In this document: positions 1-7,049 of the stretch, in pieces
Layout of the letters: the number at the start of each line of letters is the position of its first letter
Position numbering within the stretch: position 1 is the first letter of the stretch
DNA from: Bordetella parapertussis
GTDB taxonomy: Bacteria; Pseudomonadota; Gammaproteobacteria; Burkholderiales; Burkholderiaceae_B
Direction: 5' to 3'
Assembly: GCA_945897365.1 (NCBI GenBank)
Contig: CAMDFD010000013.1
Span: forward strand, 38,415-102,414
Length of the DNA stretch: 64,000 nucleotides
The notes under the pieces: model-generated
The model's database searches: none
What the model was told of the DNA's origin: nothing
The model's input: only the letters and a program-made list of their open reading frames with translations
Made by a program: the position numbers and the translations under genes

Positions 1-127
1 GCAGACCGATCATGGTGAAATGACCGTTACTAAACCTCAGTGAGGGATCGCGCGTCGTCGTAAAACTAAAGAGGCGGTCTGTCCAATGATGCACACTCAG
101 GACTTTTTCTTCGTTAAAGGCACTCAT
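1..127 (-). CDS. fpr: Ferredoxin--NADP+ reductase, N-terminal part (cut by window edge)
   Basis: The minus strand reads from an ATG at 127 through 42 codons to the window edge. The start is MSAFNEEKVLSVHHWTDRLF, followed by FSF, a TTRDPSLRF segment and FTMIGL. This is the start of the FAD-binding domain of bacterial ferredoxin/flavodoxin-NADP+ reductases of the Bordetella/Pseudomonas Fpr type, which pass electrons between NADPH and ferredoxin or flavodoxin in the cytoplasm and are often linked to oxidative stress. The gene diverges from the transporter operon starting at 320, leaving about 190 bases of shared upstream DNA. No strong ribosome-binding site is visible. Recognition rests on the family-typical N-terminus only; the FAD and NADP sites lie outside the window. 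Confidence 0.85.
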   Translation of the reverse strand, partial: MSAFNEEKVLSVHHWTDRLFSFTTTRDPSLRFSNGHFTMIGL

Positions 128-319
128 GCGGATGTTCTTTATGTCTGACAATAAAAAACTATAACAAATATGGCGGAGAATCTTCGCCAAGTTGACGGAT
201 AACTACGGTTAACGCTTAGCGAGCGTTCAATTTGGTTAAAGTTTTTGGTCTGTAAGGCTATAGTGGCTATTCGCCACAATGCGCGATCGAAATGTTGACT
301 GGTTGTAGGAGCTAAATTC

Positions 320-1534
320 ATGAGTATGCAGATCCCGTTTAAATGGACCCGTGTGGTGTTGCAAACCGTCGCGGTGTTGGCGTTTTCTTCTGCCGCGCTG
401 GCGCAGGGCACGATTAAGATTGGCGAGATCAATAGCTACAAAGCGCAGCCCGCTTTTCTCGAGCCCTACAAAAAGGGCATGGAGTTAGCCGTCGAGCAGA
501 TCAATGCCGCCGGTGGACTCAATGGCAAAAAAATCCAACTCATCACGCGCGACGATAATGCCAATCCTGGTGATGCCGTGCGAGTCGCCGAGGAGCTCAT
601 TTCCCGCGACAAGGTGGATGTGTTGACCGGGTCTTTTCTCTCGCACATTGGTTTAGCCCTAACGGATTTCGCGAAACAGAAAAAAGTATTTTTTCTCGCA
701 AGCGAGCCGTTGACCGATAAGATTGTTTGGCAAAACGGCAACCGCTATACCTTCCGCCTGCGTACTTCAACCTATATGCAAGTTGCGATGTTGGTGCCCG
801 AGGCAGCGGCGATGAATAAAAAGCGCTGGGCGATTGTTTATCCCAACTACGAGTACGGTCAATCTGCAGCAGCGACTTTTAAGGCGCTTCTCAAAGCCGC
901 ACAACCGGATGTTGAGTTTGTCGCCGAGCAGGCTCCGCCCTTAGGCAAGCTTGATGCGGGTAGTGTCGTTCAGGCCTTGTCAGATGCCAAACCCGATGCG
1001 ATTTTTAATGTGCTTTTTGGCGCCGATCTCGCGAAATTTGTCCGCGAAGGCAACACGCGTGGCTTATTCAAAGGCCGTGAAGTCGTGAGCTTGCTGACAG
1101 GAGAGCCCGAGTACCTCGATCCGCTCAAGGATGAATCCCCCAACGGCTGGTTGGTCACAGGGTACCCCTGGTATGGCATCAAGACACCGGAGCACGAGGC
1201 TTTCCTCAGGGCCTATCAAGCGCGTTTTAAAGACTACCCACGCCTGGGTTCGGTTATTGGCTATAGCACCATCATGTCACTAGCCGAGGGCATTAAAAAA
1301 GCAAAAGGAACCAATACCGAGGCCTTGATCGCTGCCTTTAAGGGCTTGCAATTGATGACACCGTTTGGGCCTATCACCTACCGTCCAGAGGATCATCAGT
1401 CGACAATGGGTGCGTTCGTGGGTCGAACTAAAAATGAGGGTGGCAAAGGCGTGATGGTGGATTTCCGCTACATGGATGGCACCCGATTTCTACCCGCTGC
1501 CGTCGAGGTGATAAAGCTTCGACCGGCTGATTAA
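320..1534 (+). CDS. Branched-chain amino-acid-type ABC transporter, periplasmic binding protein
   Basis: A 404-residue LivK/Peripla_BP_6-type solute receptor. Residues 1 to about 28 form a signal peptide (hydrophobic core, then SSAALAQG), so it is periplasmic. The mature part starts TIKIGEINSYKA and has the family hallmarks: an INAAGGLNGKKI segment near 62-73, RDDNANPGDAV, and an AIVYPNYEYGQS motif at the start of the second lobe. AGGAG at 307-311 supports the ATG at 320. It is the first gene of a four-gene operon with a fused permease and two ATPases. The ligand could be a branched-chain amino acid, an amide or an aromatic acid; the sequence does not say which. No sure promoter was found in 128-319, although TATAGT at 259-264 could be a -10 element. 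Confidence 0.88.
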   Translation: MSMQIPFKWTRVVLQTVAVLAFSSAALAQGTIKIGEINSYKAQPAFLEPYKKGMELAVEQINAAGGLNGKKIQLITRDDNANPGDAVRVAEELISRDKVDVLTGSFLSHIGLALTDFAKQKKVFFLASEPLTDKIVWQNGNRYTFRLRTSTYMQVAMLVPEAAAMNKKRWAIVYPNYEYGQSAAATFKALLKAAQPDVEFVAEQAPPLGKLDAGSVVQALSDAKPDAIFNVLFGADLAKFVREGNTRGLFKGREVVSLLTGEPEYLDPLKDESPNGWLVTGYPWYGIKTPEHEAFLRAYQARFKDYPRLGSVIGYSTIMSLAEGIKKAKGTNTEALIAAFKGLQLMTPFGPITYRPEDHQSTMGAFVGRTKNEGGKGVMVDFRYMDGTRFLPAAVEVIKLRPAD

Positions 1535-1552
1535 ACACGCTCACTCCACTTT

Positions 1553-3433
1553 ATGGATCTTGCAAGTTTTATCGTTCAGCTTTTAAACGGCCTGGCCGGC
1601 GCCTCCTCGTTATTTTTGGTGGCCGCCGGCTTGTCGTTGATTTTCGGTGTGACGCGCATTGTCAATTTTGCCCATGGTTCTTTCTATATGGTGGGCATCT
1701 ACGTCGCCTATAGTCTGGTCACGCATTTTTCCGCCACCATTGGCTTTTGGCCGGCGATTCTGGGGGCAGCACTCTGTGTAGGCGTATTGGGCGCTTTGGT
1801 GGAAATGACCTTGATGCGGCGTATCTACCGCGCGCCTGAGTTGTTTCAATTGTTAGCGACCTTTGCGTTGGTGCTTGTGATCAAAGACGCGGTGTTGTGG
1901 TTCTGGGGGCCCGAGGAGTTGCTCGGCCCGCGCGCGCCTGGTTTTAAGTCCGCAGTTCAGATTTTGGGACGAAACTTTCCAAGTTACGACTTGCTGTTGA
2001 TCGTGCTGGGACCGCTTGTGTTGGGTTTGCTGTGGCTGTTGCTGACGCGAACACGTTGGGGGACCTATGTCCGTGCCGCGACGCAAGATCGTGAAATGGT
2101 GGCGGCGCTGGGTGTCAATCAAGCATGGTTATTCACCAGTGTTTTCGCGTTGGGCGCCTTTCTTGCTGGGCTGGGCGGCGCGTTGCAATTGCCGCGCGAG
2201 CCTGCCAGCCTTGATATGGATCTCAATATCATCGGCGCGGCTTTTGTGGTGGTCGTGGTGGGGGGGATGGGTTCGATTCCGGGTGCGTTTGTCGCAGCCC
2301 TACTCATCGCGGAAATCAAAGCCCTCTGCATTTGGTTGGGCTTGGTGACGATTTTCGGCGTTGAAATTTCATTTTCAAAGCTGACACTGGTCGTTGAGTT
2401 TTTAGTGATGGCCACGGTCTTGATGATTAGGCCTTGGGGCCTGTTTGGTCGCCCGCAACCTCCCTCACGCCACGTCGGTCACATCGAAGCGCCTCTGCGC
2501 GCAGCAAGCGTCTGGAGCCTGCGATGTTGGGGCGCGTTGATTGCTTTTTTAATCGTCTTGCCATGGCTGACACAATCCTCGCCTTATGTCACGATTTTGA
2601 GTATCGATCTGCTCGTGGCTGCTCTCTTTGCAGCGAGTTTGCACTTCATCATGGGACCTGGCGGCATGCACTCTTTTGGACACGCTGCTTATTTTGGTTT
2701 GGGTGCGTATGGCGCCGCTCTGCTCTTGAAGTATGCGGGTATTCCGATGGAGGGCGCTTTGTTGTTGGCCCCTGTGGTGGCCGTTCTAGGTGCAGCGTTG
2801 TTTGGTTGGTTTAGCGTGCGCTTATCAGGGGTGTATCTTGCGATGCTGACGCTTGCCTTTGCGCAGATTACTTGGGCGGTGGTGTTCCAATGGGATGGCT
2901 TTACGGGCGGCAGTAATGGCTTGATCGGTGTCTGGCCTGCGCAATGGTTGACCAACAAGCAGCACTATTACTGGTTGACACTGGCCTTAGTGGTCGCTGC
3001 TGTATGGTTGTTGCGTCGCATGCTGCACGCGCCGTTTGGGTATGCCATGCGTGCCGCAAGAGACTCCGCGTTACGCGCGGATGCGATCGGGATCGATATC
3101 AAGCGCATGCAATGGCTTGCCTTTATGATCGCAGGCGCTGTCGCGGGCCTGGCGGGTGCCTTATTCGCTTTTTCCAAGGGCAGCATCTCTCCCGAGGTTT
3201 TGCATGTGAGCAAATCAGTCGACGGACTCGTGATGGTGTTGCTGGGCGGCATCCAAACGCTTGCGGGTCCTCTGGTCGGCGCCTTAAGTTTTACCTGGTT
3301 GCACGATACCGTGGCTCGCAATACTGAATACTGGCGTGCGATGCTGGGCGGCATTATTTTGTTATTGGTGTTGCTGTTTCCCGAGGGTATTGCCGGCGCA
3401 GCGCGACGAATTTTTGTACGAGGTGCGCGATGA
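1553..3433 (+). CDS. Fused LivH-LivM ABC transporter permease
   Basis: A 626-residue membrane protein joining the two permeases of a branched-chain amino-acid ABC transporter. Residues 1 to about 300 are LivH-like: an N-terminal membrane block with SLIFGVTRIVNFAHG, then GGMGSIPGAFVAALLIAE. Residues about 320-620 are LivM-like: HFIMGPGGMHSFGHAAYFGLGAY, and the EAA-type loop GGIQTLAGPLVGA near the end. Each half normally is a separate protein of about 290-330 residues, and a short polar linker (RPQPPSRHVGH) joins them. One gene thus yields both membrane subunits in 1:1 ratio. Its stop overlaps the next start in ATGA at 3430-3433, showing translational coupling to livG. No frameshift is seen, so the fusion looks genuine. 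Confidence 0.88.
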   Translation: MDLASFIVQLLNGLAGASSLFLVAAGLSLIFGVTRIVNFAHGSFYMVGIYVAYSLVTHFSATIGFWPAILGAALCVGVLGALVEMTLMRRIYRAPELFQLLATFALVLVIKDAVLWFWGPEELLGPRAPGFKSAVQILGRNFPSYDLLLIVLGPLVLGLLWLLLTRTRWGTYVRAATQDREMVAALGVNQAWLFTSVFALGAFLAGLGGALQLPREPASLDMDLNIIGAAFVVVVVGGMGSIPGAFVAALLIAEIKALCIWLGLVTIFGVEISFSKLTLVVEFLVMATVLMIRPWGLFGRPQPPSRHVGHIEAPLRAASVWSLRCWGALIAFLIVLPWLTQSSPYVTILSIDLLVAALFAASLHFIMGPGGMHSFGHAAYFGLGAYGAALLLKYAGIPMEGALLLAPVVAVLGAALFGWFSVRLSGVYLAMLTLAFAQITWAVVFQWDGFTGGSNGLIGVWPAQWLTNKQHYYWLTLALVVAAVWLLRRMLHAPFGYAMRAARDSALRADAIGIDIKRMQWLAFMIAGAVAGLAGALFAFSKGSISPEVLHVSKSVDGLVMVLLGGIQTLAGPLVGALSFTWLHDTVARNTEYWRAMLGGIILLLVLLFPEGIAGAARRIFVRGAR

Positions 3434-4203
3434 GTCTTCTTGACGTGAGCGATCTCGGTAAATCTTTTGGCGGTCTTGCCGCGGTGGATGGCGTGAGTTT
3501 TTCAGTCCGTCCGGGCGAACTCCTTGCGTTGATCGGTCCGAATGGCGCAGGCAAGACGACAACCTTTAATATGATCAATGGACAGTTGCGCGCAGATCGC
3601 GGCTCGGTTCGCTTGTCTGGCCAAGAGTTGCTTGGCAAAGCCCCGCGCGAGATCTGGCGTGTTGGTGTGGGTCGGACTTTTCAGATTGCCGAGACCTTTG
3701 CCTCGTTGACCGTGATCGAAAATGTGCAGATGGCCTTGCTCTCGCATCACCGTCGCTTGTTTTCCTTTTTGCAACCAGCGCGTGCCTTTGCCCTGGAGCG
3801 TGCAAGAGATTTGCTCGAGCAGGTGGGAATGGTAGGGCAGGCAGAGCGCGCCTGTAGCGAACTGGCTTACGGCGACGTCAAACGGATCGAACTCGCGATG
3901 GCCTTGGCCAATGAGCCGAAACTTTTATTGATGGATGAACCCACGGCGGGTATGGCACCCGAGGAGCGACATGCCTTGATGGCACTCACCAAACGTCTGG
4001 TGGTCGAACACAACATTGCGGTTCTGTTTACGGAACACAGCATGGATGTCGTGTTCGCTTTTGCGGATCGCGTGATCGTGTTGGCAAGGGGGCGTTTGAT
4101 CGCAGAGGGATCGCCCGCTCAAGTCCGGAGCGATCCTTTAGTGCAAGAAGTGTATTTTGGCTCTGGGACGACCTTTTCAGAACGAAGTGGGTCGCATGTC
4201 TAA
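3430..4203 (+). CDS. livG: ABC transporter ATPase, LivG type
   Basis: A 257-residue cytoplasmic ATPase. The Walker A motif GPNGAGKTT is at 36-44, LLLMDEPTAGM forms Walker B, and the family-specific signature region is ELAYGDVKRIELA instead of a canonical LSGGQ. The H-loop is in LFTEHSMDVVF. These traits, and the C-terminal VQEVYFG, are typical of LivG, one of the two different ATPases of branched-chain amino-acid importers. The ATG overlaps the stop of the fused permease and the 3' end overlaps livF by 8 bases, so the operon is tightly coupled. Substrate specificity is set by the receptor at 320-1534 and is unknown. Confidence 0.9.
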   Translation: MSLLDVSDLGKSFGGLAAVDGVSFSVRPGELLALIGPNGAGKTTTFNMINGQLRADRGSVRLSGQELLGKAPREIWRVGVGRTFQIAETFASLTVIENVQMALLSHHRRLFSFLQPARAFALERARDLLEQVGMVGQAERACSELAYGDVKRIELAMALANEPKLLLMDEPTAGMAPEERHALMALTKRLVVEHNIAVLFTEHSMDVVFAFADRVIVLARGRLIAEGSPAQVRSDPLVQEVYFGSGTTFSERSGSHV

Positions 4204-4948
4204 GTCAACACATCGCACCTCTGAATGGCCGCTCTTGAGCGCCGAGGGCCTACGCGCTTGGTATGGCGCGGCGCAAATTTTGTTCGATGTTGATCTTGAG
4301 GTCAGGCAGGGCGAAGTGGTCGCCTTGATGGGTCGCAATGGTGCGGGCAAGTCGACGACAATCAAAACCCTGATGGGGTTGTTGGATAAAAAAGTCGGCC
4401 AGGTGCGTTTTATGGAGCGCGATATTTCCCGTCTTGCGCCGTATGAAATTGCGTCACTCGGTCTTGGATTTGTACCCGAAGATCGGCGTATCTTTACGGA
4501 TCTAACCGTGCTGGAAAATCTTGCCGTTGGTCGCCAGGCCCCCCGACATTGGCCCGATGGCACACCCGCACCTTGGTGGAGCGTCGAAAAACTGTTCGAC
4601 CTTTTTCCGAATTTGGCGCTGATGCCGCAACGACTTGGCGGAAAAATGAGCGGCGGAGAGCAACAAATGCTCACTGTCGCCCGAACCTTGATGGGTAACC
4701 CTTATCTTGTTTTGCTAGATGAGCCCTCTGAGGGGGTCGCTCCAATTATTGTCGAGCAACTGGTGCGCATGATTCTCGCGCTCAAAAAGCAGGGCGTCAG
4801 CATTCTTTTGTCTGAGCAAAACGTGCACTTTGCGCGTTTAGTGAGCGACAGAGTGTATGTTCTTGAAAAGGGGCATGTCCGTTTTTCAGGCACCTTTGGC
4901 GAGCTAGATCAACAGTCTCAACTCAAACAAGACGTCCTCACGCTATAA
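4196..4948 (+). CDS. livF: ABC transporter ATPase, LivF type
   Basis: A 250-residue second ATPase of the importer. Walker A is GRNGAGKST at 46-54, the signature is KMSGGEQQMLTVAR, Walker B is LVLLDEPSEGVAP, and the LSEQNVHFA segment carries the position usually held by the H-loop. GLGFVPEDRRIF matches LivF. I chose the ATG at 4196 because the protein then starts MSKSTHRTSE, with the LSAEGLRAWYG strand in place; an in-frame start further upstream at 4157 would lie deep inside livG. The 8-base overlap with livG implies coupled translation. It is the last gene of the operon; a strong hairpin with a T tract follows at 5019-5055. Confidence 0.9.
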   Translation: MSKSTHRTSEWPLLSAEGLRAWYGAAQILFDVDLEVRQGEVVALMGRNGAGKSTTIKTLMGLLDKKVGQVRFMERDISRLAPYEIASLGLGFVPEDRRIFTDLTVLENLAVGRQAPRHWPDGTPAPWWSVEKLFDLFPNLALMPQRLGGKMSGGEQQMLTVARTLMGNPYLVLLDEPSEGVAPIIVEQLVRMILALKKQGVSILLSEQNVHFARLVSDRVYVLEKGHVRFSGTFGELDQQSQLKQDVLTL

Positions 4949-5018
4949 ATCTTGGGTGACTTTCTTTTTGTGGCTTGCATTTGCCGCCAACTTTGACCAC
5001 AATAGAGCCTTGATCACC

Positions 5019-5055
5019 ACCCCGGCTTCGCATCGATCCGGGGTTTTGTTTTTTT
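5019..5055 (+). terminator. Rho-independent terminator in the greA leader
   Basis: ACCCCGG (5019-5025) pairs with CCGGGGT (5038-5044) across a 12-base loop, followed by a tract of Ts broken by one G up to 5055. It can end the liv operon, but it lies only 12 bases before the greA start codon. Transcripts that reach greA must read through it or start inside it, so it may work as an attenuator for greA. Confidence 0.75.
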
Positions 5056-5067
5056 GGGAAAAATACG

Positions 5068-5544
5068 ATGGCCACTATTCCACTTACCGTGCGCGGGGCC
5101 GAGCGCTTGCAAGCCGAGCTGCATCGCCTTAAACATGTCGAACGTCCTGCCGTGATTACCGCGATCGCCGAGGCCCGCGCTCAGGGTGATCTGTCGGAAA
5201 ACGCCGAGTACGATGCGGCACGCGAGAGACAGGGCTTTATTGAAGGTCGCATCAGCGAGCTCGATGGCACGCTCTCCAATGCCCAGCTCATCGATCCTAG
5301 TTCCATTGATGCTGATGGTCGTGCCGTGTTCGGTTCGACCGTTGAGATTGAGGATCTGGAGTCCGGCGACAAGGTCACTTATCAAATCGTGGGGGATGTC
5401 GAGGCTGATATCCGTGCGAACCTGATTTCGGTGTCGAGTCCGGTCGCGCGGGCGTTGATCGGTAAATACGAAGGCGATGTCGTCCAGGTGCAGGCGCCAT
5501 CCGGTATTCGTGAGTTTGAAATAGTCAGCATCAAATACCTTTGA
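5068..5544 (+). CDS. greA: Transcription elongation factor GreA
   Basis: 158 residues, the normal GreA length. The N-terminal coiled coil carries LTVRGAERLQAELHRLK and EARAQGDLSENAEYDAARERQ, the conserved segment with acidic tip residues that reach the RNA polymerase active site through the secondary channel and promote cleavage of backtracked RNA. The C-terminal FKBP-like domain begins near VFGSTVEIEDLESG and ends with APSGIREFEIVSI. The start follows directly after a terminator hairpin (5019-5055), an arrangement recalling the attenuated greA leader known in Escherichia coli. The stop codon lies inside a second perfect hairpin. In related genomes greA often follows carB; here a liv operon precedes it. 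Confidence 0.96.
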   Translation: MATIPLTVRGAERLQAELHRLKHVERPAVITAIAEARAQGDLSENAEYDAARERQGFIEGRISELDGTLSNAQLIDPSSIDADGRAVFGSTVEIEDLESGDKVTYQIVGDVEADIRANLISVSSPVARALIGKYEGDVVQVQAPSGIREFEIVSIKYL

Positions 5545-5566
5545 TGTTTTTGCATCAAAGGTATTT
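5533..5566. terminator. Perfect 14-bp bidirectional terminator between greA and yhbY
   Basis: The arm at 5533-5546 pairs perfectly over 14 bases with 5553-5566; the loop is 5547-5552. On the plus strand the 3' arm ends in a run of Ts, on the minus strand in TTT as well. The greA stop codon is inside the 5' arm. The position between two converging genes suggests it ends transcription from both sides. Confidence 0.85.
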
Positions 5567-5584
5567 TATTCAAAGCTGATTGAC

Positions 5585-6190
5585 TTAACTTTTGGCGGCA
5601 GGTCGTTTGCGGGCGGAAAGCCCAGGGGCGCCACGTCGCGCACCGGCCCGCAAAGACAGCGAGCTGCGACGCGGAATCCCATGTGCTGTATCCTTGGTAC
5701 CAGAAGCACGCGTACTAGGGCGTGCCGGACGATCTCCTGAAAAGACGCGCGGACGATCCAGATCCTCATCGTTATCGCGTTCGGCGCGCGTGCGACGAGT
5801 TGGTTTTTCCAGCTTTTTGCCCTCGGCGGCGAGCTTTTTCGGCGTGTGGGGCTCGGAGGGTCTGCGTTTTGCAGGTGAGGTCGGTGCTGGAGTTGCTTTG
5901 AGGTAGGTGCCTTTAGCGCCGTATCTGTACAAAATCAGCATCTTGCCCAAATGATGCACGGCGGCGCAGGAGAGCTTTTCGCAGATCGAATTGAGCATTT
6001 CATCGCGGGTATCTCGATCAGCCGTCCCGGCACGAACTTTAATCAGCTCGTGGGCCGACAGGTTCATGTCGATTTCTTTGAGTACCGCCTCAGTCAGGCC
6101 ATTATCGCCAATCAGGACAACAGGGCGCAATGGGTGGGCAGCAGCGCGAAGGGCGCTGCGTTCGCGTGGGGTGAGTTCCATAATAGTCAT
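5585..6190 (-). CDS. yhbY: YhbY-type CRM-domain RNA-binding protein with long basic tail
   Basis: 201 residues. Residues 5 to about 95 form a complete YhbY/CRM domain (LTPRERSALRAAAHPLRPVV, then GLTEAVLKEID, LIKVRAG, and a C-terminal HLGKMLILYR). This family binds RNA and is linked to 50S ribosome assembly. The usual protein has about 97 residues; here a further 100-odd residues rich in Arg, Lys, Pro and Ser follow (TPAPTSPAKRRPSE, KPTRRTRAERD, ARRGAPGLSARKR). The tail is low-complexity and probably disordered. I placed the start at the ATG ending at 6190 (MTIMELTPRE); a second ATG three codons later is equally possible. Its start lies 18 bases from that of the divergent rlmE, a pairing typical of proteobacteria. 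Confidence 0.88.
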   Translation of the reverse strand: MTIMELTPRERSALRAAAHPLRPVVLIGDNGLTEAVLKEIDMNLSAHELIKVRAGTADRDTRDEMLNSICEKLSCAAVHHLGKMLILYRYGAKGTYLKATPAPTSPAKRRPSEPHTPKKLAAEGKKLEKPTRRTRAERDNDEDLDRPRVFSGDRPARPSTRASGTKDTAHGIPRRSSLSLRAGARRGAPGLSARKRPAAKS

Positions 6191-6208
6191 AAGGTAGATT
6201 GTACGGGA

Positions 6209-6847
6209 ATGGCCAAAAACAAATTTTCTAAAGAGTGGGTGATGCAACACATCAACGACCCATTCGTCAAATTAGCCACTCAAAAGGGGTATCGAGCCCG
6301 TGCGGCCTTCAAGTTAACCGAAATCCTGGACGCTGAAAAGCTCATGCGTCGAGGGGACGTGATTGTGGATCTGGGCTCAGCGCCCGGTAGCTGGTCGCAG
6401 GTCGCTCGCGAGCGGTTGGTGGGTAAGGGGGGCGTGATCGATGGCAGGATTGTGGCCATGGATATCTTGCCGATGGAGCCCATTGCAGGCGTTGAGTTCC
6501 TCCAGGGCGACTTTAGCGATGACGAGGTGCTGAGCACGTTGAATGCGATGCTGGAGGGCACTAAGGTTGATTTGGTGATGTCAGATATGTCGCCAAATTT
6601 GTCTGGGGTGGGGATGGCTGACGCCGCTCGGATTCAAACAGTGATCGATTTAGCCCTTGAATTTGCGCTGATGCACCTCAAACCTGAGGGAGCGCTCATC
6701 GTCAAGGCGTTCCATGGCAGTGGCTTTTCTCAGGTGGTTGAAAGTTTCAAACGCCATTTCAAGCGCGTGGTAGAGCGTAAACCCAAGGCTTCGCGTGATC
6801 GATCCTCTGAAACTTTCTTGATCGCCAAGGGTCTGAAGAAAACATGA
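6209..6847 (+). CDS. rlmE: 23S rRNA (uridine-2'-O)-methyltransferase RlmE (FtsJ/RrmJ)
   Basis: 212 residues, close to the family length. It methylates the 2'-O of a uridine in the 23S rRNA A loop with S-adenosylmethionine. The SAM site is VIVDLGSAPGSWSQ at 51-64, and SDMSPNLSGVG provides the catalytic Asp. The N-terminal RARAAFKLTEI gives the catalytic Lys and LIVKAFHGSG the second one, completing the K-D-K-E pattern. The start ATG at 6209 (MAKNKFSKEW) agrees with the family; longer in-frame starts would overlap yhbY. It shares a very short promoter region with divergent yhbY and precedes ftsH, the usual order in proteobacteria. rlmE and ftsH are both heat-shock genes in E. coli. Confidence 0.95.
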   Translation: MAKNKFSKEWVMQHINDPFVKLATQKGYRARAAFKLTEILDAEKLMRRGDVIVDLGSAPGSWSQVARERLVGKGGVIDGRIVAMDILPMEPIAGVEFLQGDFSDDEVLSTLNAMLEGTKVDLVMSDMSPNLSGVGMADAARIQTVIDLALEFALMHLKPEGALIVKAFHGSGFSQVVESFKRHFKRVVERKPKASRDRSSETFLIAKGLKKT

Positions 6848-7049
6848 TGTTTAAACGTATATGTTCTCGCGGGTACCAAAGAGGAAATTAAATGGCTCTC
6901 ATTTGATTTTGCTCAGCTTTTGATCCCTTATGTATGTAGGGAATGCAGCAAGGGCAGTCTCAGAACAGAGTAGAATTACAAATAGCTGAATAGCGAAATT
7001 TCCCTGCGAAGGGTTAACGCTTGTGTGAATGACAAGCAGGAGATCGTCC

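Noticed and set aside
139..432. Minus-strand 97-codon frame over the livK signal region
   Set aside because: It overlaps the real receptor start and carries no recognisable sequence; the true minus gene here is fpr, starting at 127.
5592..5906. Plus-strand frame opposite the yhbY tail
   Set aside because: Arg/Ser-rich low-complexity product mirrored from the basic tail; no start signal and no similarity to known proteins.
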